DNA from: a virus
Virus record (IMG/VR): IMGVR_UViG_3300037852_000239
Span: 1 to 61,918 of that record
Length of the DNA stretch: 61,918 nucleotides
Direction: 5' to 3' (one strand)
Shown here: piece by piece, positions 52,172 to 59,139 of the stretch
Layout of the letters: each line of letters opens with the position of its first letter
Position numbering within the stretch: the stretch's first letter is position 1
Translations under genes and position numbers: made by a program
The notes under the pieces: generated by a model
Database searches by the model: none
Told to the model about the DNA's origin: nothing
Seen by the model: only the letters and a program-made list of their open reading frames with translations

Positions 52172-52747
52172 TCAGGCGTTCAGGGGTTGTTCGGCGACAG
52201 GCACCTCGACCACTGGCACGTGCGCGGGCACAGGCTCGGGCACGACCGTAGACGCGACCACAGGCACGGGCACCGGCGGTTCCTCGACCACGGGCTCCGG
52301 CAGCACCTCCAGCGGCGGGACCACCGTGGGCGCCGCGATGACGAACACCTTCGGCACCGGCGGATACGCCGGCACATCCCCGAGAGCGCGTGTCAACAGC
52401 TTAGCCGCCCCCATGAACAGGTTGAGCCGGATCTGCGTGGCGTCGTCTACGAGCGACAGCGGGGGTACCACCGGTGCCGGCACCGCGGCGGCCAAGGTGC
52501 CCAAGGGCACGGGGTGTTCCACCACGACCACGCTGGCTGGCGCCGCCGGAGCCGGCAACGTGTCATACCCCGCCTCGAGCGCCGTGATCTGGTCCCGCAT
52601 GGCGGCGACGAAGATGACCGCCGCTTGTTCAACCTGGTTGAGCTGGTTGGTGAGGCCGATGGTGTGGGTGCGCAGGGCGACGTGGGTGACGGGGCCGGTG
52701 GCTGGAACGGCGTAGCTCAGCGGTGCGTGGGGGTCGGTCGGTGACAT
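52172..52747 (-). CDS. First gene of the late operon, hypothetical Pro/Val-rich protein
   Basis: 191 residues; the AAGGAG before ATG 52747 is strong. A helical segment (LTNQLNQVEQAAVIFVAAMRDQITALEAG) is followed by a long Pro/Val/Ala-rich tail with repeating VPVPVV/PEPVP motifs, likely disordered. It is promoter-proximal to the leftward operon. No family recognised. Confidence 0.6.
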   Translation of the reverse strand: MSPTDPHAPLSYAVPATGPVTHVALRTHTIGLTNQLNQVEQAAVIFVAAMRDQITALEAGYDTLPAPAAPASVVVVEHPVPLGTLAAAVPAPVVPPLSLVDDATQIRLNLFMGAAKLLTRALGDVPAYPPVPKVFVIAAPTVVPPLEVLPEPVVEEPPVPVPVVASTVVPEPVPAHVPVVEVPVAEQPLNA

Positions 52748-52803
52748 AGTAGAGGCTCCTTGGGGAGTAGCCTTGCACAGAGGCGAGTGAGGAGTCAACA
52801 AAA

Positions 52804-52832
52804 AATTTACAGTCGGATCCCGATCGCGTCGA
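52804..52832 (-). promoter_or_regulatory. Candidate promoter for the late operon
   Basis: Reading leftward, TCGACG (52832-52827), a 17-base spacer and TAAATT (52809-52804) form a weak sigma70-like promoter, about 57 bases before the ATG at 52747. The adjacent AT-rich run is unusual in this GC-rich genome. Four of six bases match in each box; a middle or late phage promoter may depend on an activator. Confidence 0.35.
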
Positions 52833-52857
52833 CACCCCCTCCCCCGGGGGCACCCCC

Positions 52858-52887
52858 TTGACAATGGGGACAGCGCGGGCCTATGGC
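52858..52887 (+). promoter_or_regulatory. Candidate rightward promoter
   Basis: TTGACA (52858-52863) is a perfect -35 box, followed 18 bases later by TATGGC (or 17 bases later by CTATGG). It faces right, opposite to the late promoter. The first convincing gene downstream is 600 bases away, so it may make a leader or regulatory RNA. Confidence 0.35.
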
Positions 52888-53008
52888 TGGGCTAGGTGGG
52901 TGGCTGGACTGGGGGTGGGGTGGGGGTGGGTGGACGTGGGTGGGTGGTGGGCGGCCATGGGTGGCGCGGCCGGTATGGAGGTAGGGCGCCATCGAAAAGC
53001 CCCGCCAA

Positions 53009-53233
53009 TTGGGATATTGGAGGCGTGGCTCCATGACAATGGAGGCGTGGCTCCATACGGCCGGCGCCTCACCACTCTATCTAGTGGTTGCACGTGGCTC
53101 GACCACCATGGGTTGCTTGGCACGCGCGGTGCTCTGCGTGGTCGGCATGAGACACCACACATACGAACGGTGCACAACCTGCGGCGAGTGGCGACGACCG
53201 CGGCCCGCGCGGTGCCCACACTGCAACGGGTAG
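53009..53233 (+). CDS. Possible small zinc-ribbon protein
   Basis: The frame encodes up to 74 residues; the most protein-like part is the end, from ATG 53147: HHTYERCTTCGEWRRPRPARCPHCNG, with two CxxC pairs in a short ribbon. The upstream part overlaps the dyad repeats and may be non-coding. No ribosome site is evident. Weakly supported. Confidence 0.3.
   Translation: MGYWRRGSMTMEAWLHTAGASPLYLVVARGSTTMGCLARAVLCVVGMRHHTYERCTTCGEWRRPRPARCPHCNG
53018..53056. promoter_or_regulatory. Pair of dyad-symmetric operator-like repeats 22 bp apart
   Basis: TGGAGGCGTGGCTCCAT occurs exactly twice, at 53018-53034 and 53040-53056. Each has inverted arms TGGAG/CTCCA. The 22-base spacing would put both sites on the same face of DNA, as in repressor operator pairs. 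The protein binding them is not known; the ribbon-helix-helix (14653) or HTH (43642) protein are candidates. Confidence 0.5.
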
Positions 53234-53302
53234 CAGCGCAAGGTGTGGTCAAACAGCCACAGCGAACAGCGAGCGAACTGTGGTAATTCAGCCACACCGA
53301 TT

Positions 53303-53355
53303 CGGTATGGCCACCCGTCAATGGTAGGTATAAGCGAAGGCATACCGAAGGGTAT
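53303..53355. promoter_or_regulatory. Cluster of GGTAT/ATACC inverted half-sites upstream of the DUF932 gene
   Basis: Half-sites occur at 53304-53308 (GGTAT), 53327-53331 (GGTAT), 53342-53346 (ATACC) and 53351-53355 (GGTAT). The last two form a hairpin with a GAAG loop. CGGTATGGCC and GGCATACCG are also near inverted copies. This dense symmetry 100 bases before a start suggests a regulator site or RNA leader structure. Confidence 0.45.
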
Positions 53356-53458
53356 AGCCTATAGCTGAGGTAGCACCAAGGGGCGATAGTTCGGCAGTTG
53401 AATGCATCCACGGTCGGCGCAATACCGCGCCACAGTCGGATAATCGGAGGCTAGTCAC

Positions 53459-54535
53459 ATGGAACTCTTCAGCGCACACAAGCAATGGTCCACACGACCG
53501 GACGATCAGCGGTTCACGTCACTCCAGCAACTCTACGATGCGACACGCGCGTATGCAGCCACGGCACATGAGCGGGAAAACGTCCGGGTCGACTCGCTCC
53601 GCGTCGAGAACGTTGATGGGGATGTGCAGATTCTTGGCAAGGGGAATCAACCAGCACGGCTGACACACTGGGCGTTTGGGCAACTCGCCGCGCGTGTGGG
53701 TGCCCCAGCTGGGTATCTCCGCGAGCTGCCCGCGACACTCGCCGCGCAGAACCTCAACCATGGACTGGCCAGCCGCGTCGCTGTCTCAGGGTCTGACTCC
53801 GTGGTTAACCTACTGGTACACGCCAACGGATCGTTATTGCTCCGTGCGCTGACCAGCGACCGGTACGAGCGGATCTGGAATCACGAAGTCGCCAGCCGAT
53901 TGCTCGATCTGCAATCACGGGGCTGGCGCCCAGCTCAGCCAGATATCCGCGTCATCGATGACCGCTTGCCACTCTACGCGAGCGACCACGACTTGTACGC
54001 GTTTGTCAGCCACAGCGAGAGAACGATCGCCGAACCTGGGAACCCGGACGGGTTGCAACGTGGGTTGATCTGCGAGAATTCCGAAGTGGGCGCCGGCAAG
54101 CTGAAGCTGACTCGATTCCTGTATCGTGAAATGTGCGGGAATCACATTATCTGGGGGGCGAAGGACGTCACCGAAGTGGCCTTGCGCCATGTCGGCAAGG
54201 TGCGTGACCGGTTGCGGCTGTGGGATACCCAGGTGCGTCGTTACTTGGATGAGTCGGCGAGTGAAGATGAAGCGAAGATCAAGGCCGCGAAGTCGCGGAT
54301 GATCGCAGCCACTAAGGAGCAGGTACTTGACGCGCTGTTCGCCGATCGACGGATTGGGCTCAGCCGAAAGGCTATCGCAGCCGGATACGACGCCGTGGTA
54401 CCGGAGCAGGATGGCGATCCGCGATCGACGTGGGGATACGTGCAAGGGCTGACACGGAGTAGCCAGGCTACGCCGTTTGCGGATGCGCGCATGGCGATTG
54501 ATACGGCGGCGGGACGGGTGTTAGAGGCGTTCTAG
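53459..54535 (+). CDS. DUF932 phage/plasmid-like protein
   Basis: 358 residues; GGAGG lies ten bases before ATG 53459. Order and motifs follow DUF932: an N-terminal VRVDSLRVE...LTHWAFGQLAARVGAPAGYLREL, a middle LLLRALTSDRYERIWNHEVASRLLD, then RGLICENSEVGAGKLKLTRFLYREMCGNHIIWG and a basic helical end. The family is common on plasmids and phages and has no firmly known function, but often sits with replication or anti-defence genes. First gene of the rightward accessory block. Confidence 0.85.
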   Translation: MELFSAHKQWSTRPDDQRFTSLQQLYDATRAYAATAHERENVRVDSLRVENVDGDVQILGKGNQPARLTHWAFGQLAARVGAPAGYLRELPATLAAQNLNHGLASRVAVSGSDSVVNLLVHANGSLLLRALTSDRYERIWNHEVASRLLDLQSRGWRPAQPDIRVIDDRLPLYASDHDLYAFVSHSERTIAEPGNPDGLQRGLICENSEVGAGKLKLTRFLYREMCGNHIIWGAKDVTEVALRHVGKVRDRLRLWDTQVRRYLDESASEDEAKIKAAKSRMIAATKEQVLDALFADRRIGLSRKAIAAGYDAVVPEQDGDPRSTWGYVQGLTRSSQATPFADARMAIDTAAGRVLEAF

Positions 54536-54554
54536 GTTGGTGGCGTCACGCATG

Positions 54555-54588
54555 CGGCCGGAGCGGAAGCGGGCTCCGGCCGTTTCGT
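54555..54588 (+). terminator. Stem-loop after the DUF932 gene
   Basis: A perfect 10-bp stem, CGGCCGGAGC (54555-54564) and GCTCCGGCCG (54573-54582), with an 8-base loop, followed by TTTCGTG. It lies 20 bases after the stop. The weak T-run suggests partial termination or mRNA protection rather than a full stop. Confidence 0.55.
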
Positions 54589-54616
54589 GAATCCATCAGC
54601 GGAGGGGTTGAGATCA

Positions 54617-54832
54617 ATGGTAAAGACACTCTACACAAAACGGCAGACACTCGCCTTGCTCTATGGTTGGGGATATTCCGAGGGTACCTTACCGCAACGG
54701 CATCGGCCGGAGTCCCTTGTTTCCATTGCGCCTGAACTGCGCACGAATCCACTGATTACGCGAGCACGGATCACGTTTGACCAGCTGAACAGCGTGAAAC
54801 AGCGACTGTACGGGGTTGAGTTTATTGCGTAG
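54617..54832 (+). CDS. Small hypothetical protein
   Basis: 71 residues from ATG 54617, after GGAGGGG. TLYTKRQTLALLYGWGYSEGTL suggests a short helix-turn-helix-like element, followed by a polar region. No family recognised. Confidence 0.5.
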   Translation: MVKTLYTKRQTLALLYGWGYSEGTLPQRHRPESLVSIAPELRTNPLITRARITFDQLNSVKQRLYGVEFIA

Positions 54833-54842
54833 AGGTTCAAAA

Positions 54843-55655
54843 ATGGCCACTCGTCACACCTATCCGGGTAGCGCAGTCGTCTACCGCGGCCGATCAACCT
54901 TCGATGATCAACCGATCGTGGCCGTGGTCACGGGGTTGCGGCGATCGTCGAATAACCCGAAAACTGGACCTATGGCTCAGCTGTGGATCCTGCGCGCCGA
55001 TGTCAATCCGAATCGCGCGATCGAGACGCGGGCGGATTATTCCGTGTGCGGCGATTGTCCCCTGAGAGGCGATCGGCACGGGCGATCGCGCGCGTGCTAC
55101 GTGACGGTGAGCCATTCGCCCGGCTGGATCTATCGGGCGTTTCGCGCTGGGCGGTATCGGGAGTTGGAACCGGCCGCAGTGGCCAGGATCCTAGAATCGA
55201 CCGGGCGATCGATCCGACTGGGCGCCTATGGCGATGTCACCGCGATGCCGGTGTGGGTTGTGGATGAACTGGTGGGGAGTGGTAAAACTGGCATTCGATG
55301 GACGGGATATACCCACCAATGGCGCGATCACGTGGCGCAATTATTCAAACCGTACCTGATGGCCAGTGTCGACACGTTAGGGCAATCGCAGCGCGCGCAG
55401 GCAGCCGGATGGCGCACGTTTCGGACGCGAGTCGCAGAGTTGCCGTTGTTCCCCGCTGGTCTGGCCGCTGGCGAGATTGCGTGTCCCGCCGCCGCGGAAA
55501 GTGGACACAGCACCACGTGTGATCGGTGTGGGCTGTGCAACGGCGTGAGGCGATCGGGGGATCAACGGCGATCGATCGCGATTGTGGCACATGGGAACAG
55601 CGCGGTGCATTTTGCGAAGTGGGTGAGTAAACAGGAAATGGAGCGAACACAATGA
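54843..55655 (+). CDS. Conserved phage protein (DUF7227-like), Cys-rich
   Basis: 270 residues from ATG 54843. The pattern NPKTGPMAQLWILRADVNP, YSVCGDCPLRGDRH...ACYVTVSHSPG, IRLGAYGDVTAMPVWVVDEL, TGYTHQWR and LMASVDTLGQSQRAQAAGWRTFR matches a widespread phage family of unknown function that I recall, with conserved CxxC and C residues. A late CDRCGLCNG adds a further zinc-like cluster. Widely found near DUF932 genes. Function unknown. Confidence 0.75.
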   Translation: MATRHTYPGSAVVYRGRSTFDDQPIVAVVTGLRRSSNNPKTGPMAQLWILRADVNPNRAIETRADYSVCGDCPLRGDRHGRSRACYVTVSHSPGWIYRAFRAGRYRELEPAAVARILESTGRSIRLGAYGDVTAMPVWVVDELVGSGKTGIRWTGYTHQWRDHVAQLFKPYLMASVDTLGQSQRAQAAGWRTFRTRVAELPLFPAGLAAGEIACPAAAESGHSTTCDRCGLCNGVRRSGDQRRSIAIVAHGNSAVHFAKWVSKQEMERTQ

Positions 55656-56014
55656 GCCAATGGCGACACGATCAACCGACTGGACTGTTAGTGTGCTGGG
55701 TGCATGCGGAGCACAAAACACGCGTGTACGTGTACCCAGAGTTCAAACGCCGGATCGTGTTCAGCCATCCGAGTAACAGCCACCCGGATGTTGACGAATG
55801 GCCGATCTTGTACCGGCGGGACGTGCCCAGCTTGACCGATGCCGAGTGGGTGGCGTGCCCGGGCGAAGGGTGGGCAGAACCGGACAACCGCGCGCGCCTC
55901 AAGCGGGCGTTTCCGGATTACTGGGTCAAGTATCAAGACTTGGCAGAGCTGGCCAAAAAGCGCCAGGCTGCCCCAGGCACCACGATCGCCCCGCCGACCG
56001 AGGAAACCTCATGA
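55652..56014 (+). CDS. Hypothetical protein
   Basis: 120 residues; ATG 55652 overlaps the upstream stop by four bases. RVYVYPEFKRRIVFSHPSN and WPILYRRDVPSLTDAEWVACPG suggest a compact fold; the last 20 residues are disordered. No family known to me. Confidence 0.5.
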   Translation: MSQWRHDQPTGLLVCWVHAEHKTRVYVYPEFKRRIVFSHPSNSHPDVDEWPILYRRDVPSLTDAEWVACPGEGWAEPDNRARLKRAFPDYWVKYQDLAELAKKRQAAPGTTIAPPTEETS

Positions 56015-56220
56015 GCGCCCACAGCGCCCATGATCGCCCCAAGGCGCCCCCGCTGCAGGCACGCTGCCGCACGTGTGGCGACGCGCTGTCCCGTGCGAGG
56101 GTCCAAGCCACTCCGGACGCGGTGCAATGCGTGCCGTGTCTCGAGGCGGGCGGCGACGTGGCCCCGACGACGGCCAAGGATCTGGACCTGCCGATCGCGG
56201 ACGATATCGACTGGAGTTGA
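56011..56220 (+). CDS. Small DksA/TraR-like zinc-finger protein
   Basis: 69 residues; ATG 56011 overlaps the previous stop (ATGA). CRTCGDALSRARVQATPDAV followed by QCVPCLEAGG gives C-x2-C...C-x2-C with spacing similar to DksA/TraR zinc fingers, but the long N-terminal coiled coil of DksA is missing. Acidic end. May modulate host transcription; this is inference. Confidence 0.5.
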   Translation: MSAHSAHDRPKAPPLQARCRTCGDALSRARVQATPDAVQCVPCLEAGGDVAPTTAKDLDLPIADDIDWS

Positions 56221-56319
56221 GCCACACCCAGCGAAAGGCGAAAGTTTAGATCCCCAGATGGGGGGTATTTTTTGTGCGGGTACTTCAAAATCGCCTAATT
56301 TGCTAGGGAAACCATGAAA

Positions 56320-56349
56320 GAGTACCCGCCCAACTATGTGCGGGTACTC
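56320..56349. promoter_or_regulatory. Perfect 10-bp inverted repeat in an intergenic control region
   Basis: GAGTACCCGC (56320-56329) and GCGGGTACTC (56340-56349) with a 10-base spacer. Related GCGGGTAC or GAGTACC sequences recur at 56277-56283 and 56414-56420. They lie in the 270-base gap between convergent genes 56011-56220 (right) and 56491-57477 (left). Could be a two-way terminator-like hairpin or binding site; there are no T-runs next to it. Confidence 0.45.
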
Positions 56350-56490
56350 TGCGGGCTGCGGGGGACTTTCGCCGTCTATTCGCTCGCACAGAAAAGCGAA
56401 ACTGCGGGCGAAAGTGAGTACCGGGATAATATAGTACTTACTAGAGTGTGCCCGCACCCGCACACACCCCCAATCAGGTGCCCGCAATAC

Positions 56491-57477
56491 TTATAAAATC
56501 CTTGCGCGTTTCGCCCAGTGTGGGGGTGTGATGCGGTGCCAGCGTCCGTCATCGTCTTTGAGAATGATGCCACGATCCTTGAGCAGCGCAAACGCCCGTT
56601 CGAAGGTGCGTTCGCTGATCGAGAACGTGTGCTGGGCGAGGTCGGACCACTCGGTGTACCTCAGCCCATCGACAGGCAGGAGCTCGGCGATCTGGGTGGG
56701 GCGATCGGGATCGACGCCTACGTCATCCAGCCCGATGTAGGGCACAAACCATTGTTCGCGGGTGAATTTGTGCTCCTCGGGCTTGCTGTATCGGGGATTC
56801 CAGCCCAGCAGGTAGTAGGGTTGTTTGACCTCGGGGTCGACCAAGTAGATCTGCGTGTCCGAGTAGCCGCTGAACGCGCCACTGCCTGAGATGCGATCCT
56901 GCGGCCGGCGATACCGATCGTTCTTGTCGGCCTTTTGCTTCCCGAAGTGGGCCGTGCCGGTGATGTTGATCTGATACTCCTCGATCGTGCGTGAGAGGCG
57001 GATCAGACTCGCGGCGACGTCGCGCTGGGCGTTCGGCGATCCGCTGATGAACAACGGCGAGATGGGATCGATGATGAGGTGGCTGCCCGGGATGGGCTGG
57101 AGGGCGGTGAGGACGTGGCGGAGGAGATCCTTGCCGTGGGTGGACTTTTGGAGATCGTCGACGTTGAGCCCTGAGTCGGCGCTGACGACCGAGTAAAAGC
57201 TCAGCTGTTCAGAAAACCCCGCCAGCGCGTAAAAGTCTTCACGCAATAACCCGCGGTCGGCGCAGACGTAGTACACCCAGGTTGGTCCTGTAGTGGGGTG
57301 GGTGCAGATGGTCCGCCCGTCTCGCCAGCGGCGCAGCCACTCCAGCAGCATGGTGGTTTTGCCGACACCCGGAGCGCCAGCAAAAATAGTCAGGGTGCCG
57401 AAGGGGAGCAGCCCGGGAATCGGATCGGGCCAGGTGGTACGCGCGTTGCCGGACTGAGGATTGGCGGCGTCAGGCAT
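56491..57477 (-). CDS. RecA-fold ATPase, RepA/AAA_25-type (candidate replicative helicase or loader)
   Basis: 328 residues. Walker A is FAGAPGVGKTTMLLEW (about residue 34), Walker B is HLIIDPISPLF, and the later TGTAHFGKQKADKN resembles the sensor/loop region of RepA-type hexameric helicases. The last 90 residues look like a winged helix (FSISERTFERAFALLKDRGI). It is the only gene in the right-hand block on the minus strand, so it has its own promoter and may be regulated separately from the early operon. A role in initiating replication is plausible; exact family uncertain. Confidence 0.75.
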   Translation of the reverse strand: MPDAANPQSGNARTTWPDPIPGLLPFGTLTIFAGAPGVGKTTMLLEWLRRWRDGRTICTHPTTGPTWVYYVCADRGLLREDFYALAGFSEQLSFYSVVSADSGLNVDDLQKSTHGKDLLRHVLTALQPIPGSHLIIDPISPLFISGSPNAQRDVAASLIRLSRTIEEYQINITGTAHFGKQKADKNDRYRRPQDRISGSGAFSGYSDTQIYLVDPEVKQPYYLLGWNPRYSKPEEHKFTREQWFVPYIGLDDVGVDPDRPTQIAELLPVDGLRYTEWSDLAQHTFSISERTFERAFALLKDRGIILKDDDGRWHRITPPHWAKRARIL

Positions 57478-57570
57478 GCGTCATGCCAGGATCGCCGCAT
57501 TGCGAGAGACTCATATCGGTTGGTTATCCCATCAGCTCGACCACGACAGCTAGACCACGGGCCCCCTTAC

Positions 57571-57612
57571 AAAAAAATGGGGAGGGCGGTTGGCCGGCCA
57601 GCCAAGCCGCCC
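57571..57612 (-). terminator. Hairpin with T-tract for leftward transcripts
   Basis: Reading leftward, a stem with one bulge (57612-57601 with 57594-57584) is followed a few bases later by TTTTTTT (57577-57571). It resembles a Rho-independent terminator that would stop leftward transcription before the ATPase gene. It lies in the 378-base gap 57478-57855. Confidence 0.45.
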
Positions 57613-57668
57613 CCTGGGATCCATCCGACATGCACGAGCACGGCGATTGTGCCATGGTGGGCGCGGGC

Positions 57669-57696
57669 TTGTCAAGCGATGGGGGAATGTGATAGG
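57669..57696 (+). promoter_or_regulatory. Candidate promoter for the right-hand accessory block
   Basis: TTGTCA (57669-57674), a 16-base spacer and GATAGG (57691-57696) face right, just before two small ORFs. It shares GGGCTTGTCA with the possible late internal promoter (19218-19247). The -10 box is weak. Confidence 0.35.
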
Positions 57697-57705
57697 GTCC
57701 AGCCT

Positions 57706-57789
57706 GTGAGCGTCTGGACGCCAACGCTGGCACTGCTCAGCCGAGTGTGGACGTGGCTCCGGCGTGGCCCACGCCAGTGGTTTTACTAA
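57706..57789 (+). CDS. Tryptophan/arginine-rich micropeptide (27 aa)
   Basis: GTG start at 57706; the product is MSVWTPTLALLSRVWTWLRR... ending QWFY. It resembles the micropeptide at 8748 in having several Trp and Arg around a hydrophobic core. An inverted repeat GTCCAG/CTGGAC spans its start. Existence uncertain. Confidence 0.3.
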   Translation: MSVWTPTLALLSRVWTWLRRGPRQWFY

Positions 57790-57855
57790 CACAACGAGGG
57801 CGTGCGCCGAGCGTGCGCCGAGCGAGCGCCCGCACCAAAGGAGAACGGCATCATC

Positions 57856-57954
57856 ATGGGATACACCGTGTGTTTCTGGATTACGAACATCTTTTGGGAC
57901 GTGGGAAGTTTGCTTGGATTATCCGGATTGAACCCCCGCGCGAGGAGAGGGTAG
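57856..57954 (+). CDS. Small hydrophobic peptide (32 aa)
   Basis: AAAGGAGAA precedes ATG 57856 with good spacing. The product is MGYTVCFWITNIFWDVGSLL... ending NPRARRG: a hydrophobic, aromatic segment with a basic C-terminus, likely membrane-associated. Unknown function. Confidence 0.5.
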   Translation: MGYTVCFWITNIFWDVGSLLGLSGLNPRARRG

Positions 57955-58004
57955 GCAACCATGACGGTGACCATCACCTTCGACGGCAAACATCTGGCCG
58001 ACAT
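57948..58004 (+). repeat. 57-bp direct repeat, copy 1
   Basis: Identical to 60417-60473. It includes the ribosome-site end, the ATG and the first 14 codons plus two bases of the gene at 57961. It lies about 2.5 kb from the second copy. Confidence 0.9.
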
Positions 58005-58299
58005 TCCAGACGGGTCCACGCTGGATGTCAGTCTGAGCACAGGCGCGCCTCCGCCGCCGGCGCCGCCAGCGGTACGCCCCACGCAGGCGTTCGCCACGGC
58101 CATGACGGCGGATCAGGTGCGCGTGTTAGTCAATGAGTACATCGCGGCCGGCGGCGTGGCGAACATCGACAACGGGCAGTACTGGGTGCTGGCCTGGAGC
58201 GAGTGGGGCTCGGGCGATCCGGCGTACTTCCGGACGAAGCTCGAGGCCGGGATCGCGGGGCAACCGAGCTACAACGGGATCTACACGCCGCTGGATTAA
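57961..58299 (+). CDS. Hypothetical protein; its first 14 codons and ribosome site are duplicated at 60417
   Basis: 112 residues; GAGGAGAGGG lies before ATG 57961. A short beta N-terminus (MTVTITFDGKHLADIPDGST), a Pro-rich linker, and a helical/aromatic C-terminal domain (QYWVLAWSEWGSGDPAYFRTKLEAG). The C-terminal part looks like a compact folded domain. No family recognised. The 57-base segment 57948-58004 recurs at 60417-60473. Confidence 0.55.
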   Translation: MTVTITFDGKHLADIPDGSTLDVSLSTGAPPPPAPPAVRPTQAFATAMTADQVRVLVNEYIAAGGVANIDNGQYWVLAWSEWGSGDPAYFRTKLEAGIAGQPSYNGIYTPLD

Positions 58300-58323
58300 C
58301 CAGGGGTATGGCGCATAACGCCC

Positions 58324-58527
58324 ATGTTGGTGCTCCCCTACTTGATCGCCCATCACCTGGTGAAATGGTGCTGCACCTGTGCCACCTATCACGCCGTGAC
58401 GCTATTTGGGCCGAATCGGAGCCAGCCCGATGGGTTGGGGATTCACTGCCGTGCGGCGCATAATCGGCTGAGTCGTGAAACCCACGCCCGCCACAAGGCC
58501 GGGCATGGGGTCCGCGGGAAAAGTTAA
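58324..58527 (+). CDS. Small Cys/His-rich hypothetical protein
   Basis: 67 residues from ATG 58324. KWCCTCATYHAVTLFGP followed by GIHCRAAHNRLSRETHARHK has Cys pairs and several His in a spacing like small phage zinc proteins. A basic C-terminus. Unknown function. Confidence 0.45.
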   Translation: MLVLPYLIAHHLVKWCCTCATYHAVTLFGPNRSQPDGLGIHCRAAHNRLSRETHARHKAGHGVRGKS

Positions 58528-58564
58528 GGCGCCATGAAGCCCGTCTGCCGTGTTACGATCAGCC

Positions 58565-58810
58565 GTGAGCAATTGGTTCCAGCGTATGGAGGCGCTCCTC
58601 ACGGCGCTCTCCCTCAAGGTGAACACCATCATGGCCACTGAACAGAATTTGCAGGACGACATGGACGCCATCAAGGCGGGGGTGGCGGCCCTCGCCGCCG
58701 AGATCGCGGCGCTCAAGGCGGCGGGCGCAGGCGCGGTGACGCAGGCGCAGTTGGACGCGCTGGACGCCGAAGCCAAGACCATCGTCGCGGGCACCACGTC
58801 AGGCGCGTAG
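58565..58810 (+). CDS. Small coiled-coil protein
   Basis: 81 residues from GTG 58565; ATG 58586 or 58631 are alternatives. The core is a heptad-like helix (QDDMDAIKAGVAALAAEIAALKAA), ending in an Ala-rich helix. Similar small coiled-coil proteins occur next to holins in tailed phages. Six bases before the next gene. Confidence 0.5.
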   Translation: MSNWFQRMEALLTALSLKVNTIMATEQNLQDDMDAIKAGVAALAAEIAALKAAGAGAVTQAQLDALDAEAKTIVAGTTSGA

Positions 58811-58815
58811 GCGCG

Positions 58816-59139
58816 ATGCTGACGCGATTCGGCGCGTGGCTGACCTCGCTCGGCATCTCCCGGGAGGACATGTCGCTCGTATGGACGCAGTGGATCAGCG
58901 TGGCGACCATGATTGTGACCGGCGCCCTGAACCTGACCACGGTCGGGGAGCCCTTGGGCATCCACATCTCGCCGCCCGTCATGCACTGGATCATGGTGAT
59001 CTGCACGGCGTCGCTCTGGTTCGGGGCGAAGATGGCCGCGAGCCCGCTGTTCAACAAGGACCACACGGCGGCCATCGTGGAACTCCAGACCGCGGTGAAG
59101 GCTGACCAGCAAGCCGTCAAGGAGAACCCCCCATCATGA
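58816..59139 (+). CDS. Holin-like membrane protein
   Basis: 107 residues. Two hydrophobic segments, WISVATMIVTGALNLTTVG and MHWIMVICTASLWFGAKMAA, are joined by a short loop, followed by a polar coiled-coil-like tail (IVELQTAVKADQQAVKENP). The architecture is like class II holins. Its stop overlaps the start of the PAP2-like gene. If a holin, this phage has two holin-like genes, the other at 14500. Confidence 0.55.
   Translation: MLTRFGAWLTSLGISREDMSLVWTQWISVATMIVTGALNLTTVGEPLGIHISPPVMHWIMVICTASLWFGAKMAASPLFNKDHTAAIVELQTAVKADQQAVKENPPS

Larger units (their letters stand above)
52748..53458. other. Divergent control region between late (leftward) and early/accessory (rightward) operons
   Basis: 711 bases, the longest stretch here without a confident gene. 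From left to right it holds an A/T-rich element and promoter-like motif facing left; a CCCCCGGGGG palindrome; a promoter-like motif facing right; a G-rich tract of nine or more G-runs on the plus strand (52897-52963); two dyad repeats; a small zinc-ribbon ORF (53009-53233); and several GGTAT/ATACC inverted half-sites before the DUF932 gene. Replication origin and regulator binding are both plausible. Confidence 0.6.

Noticed and set aside
52858-53286. 142-residue plus-strand ORF across the control region
   Set aside because: Its product is a Gly/Trp/Val low-complexity read of the G-rich tract, and it overlaps the dyad repeats; no ribosome site.
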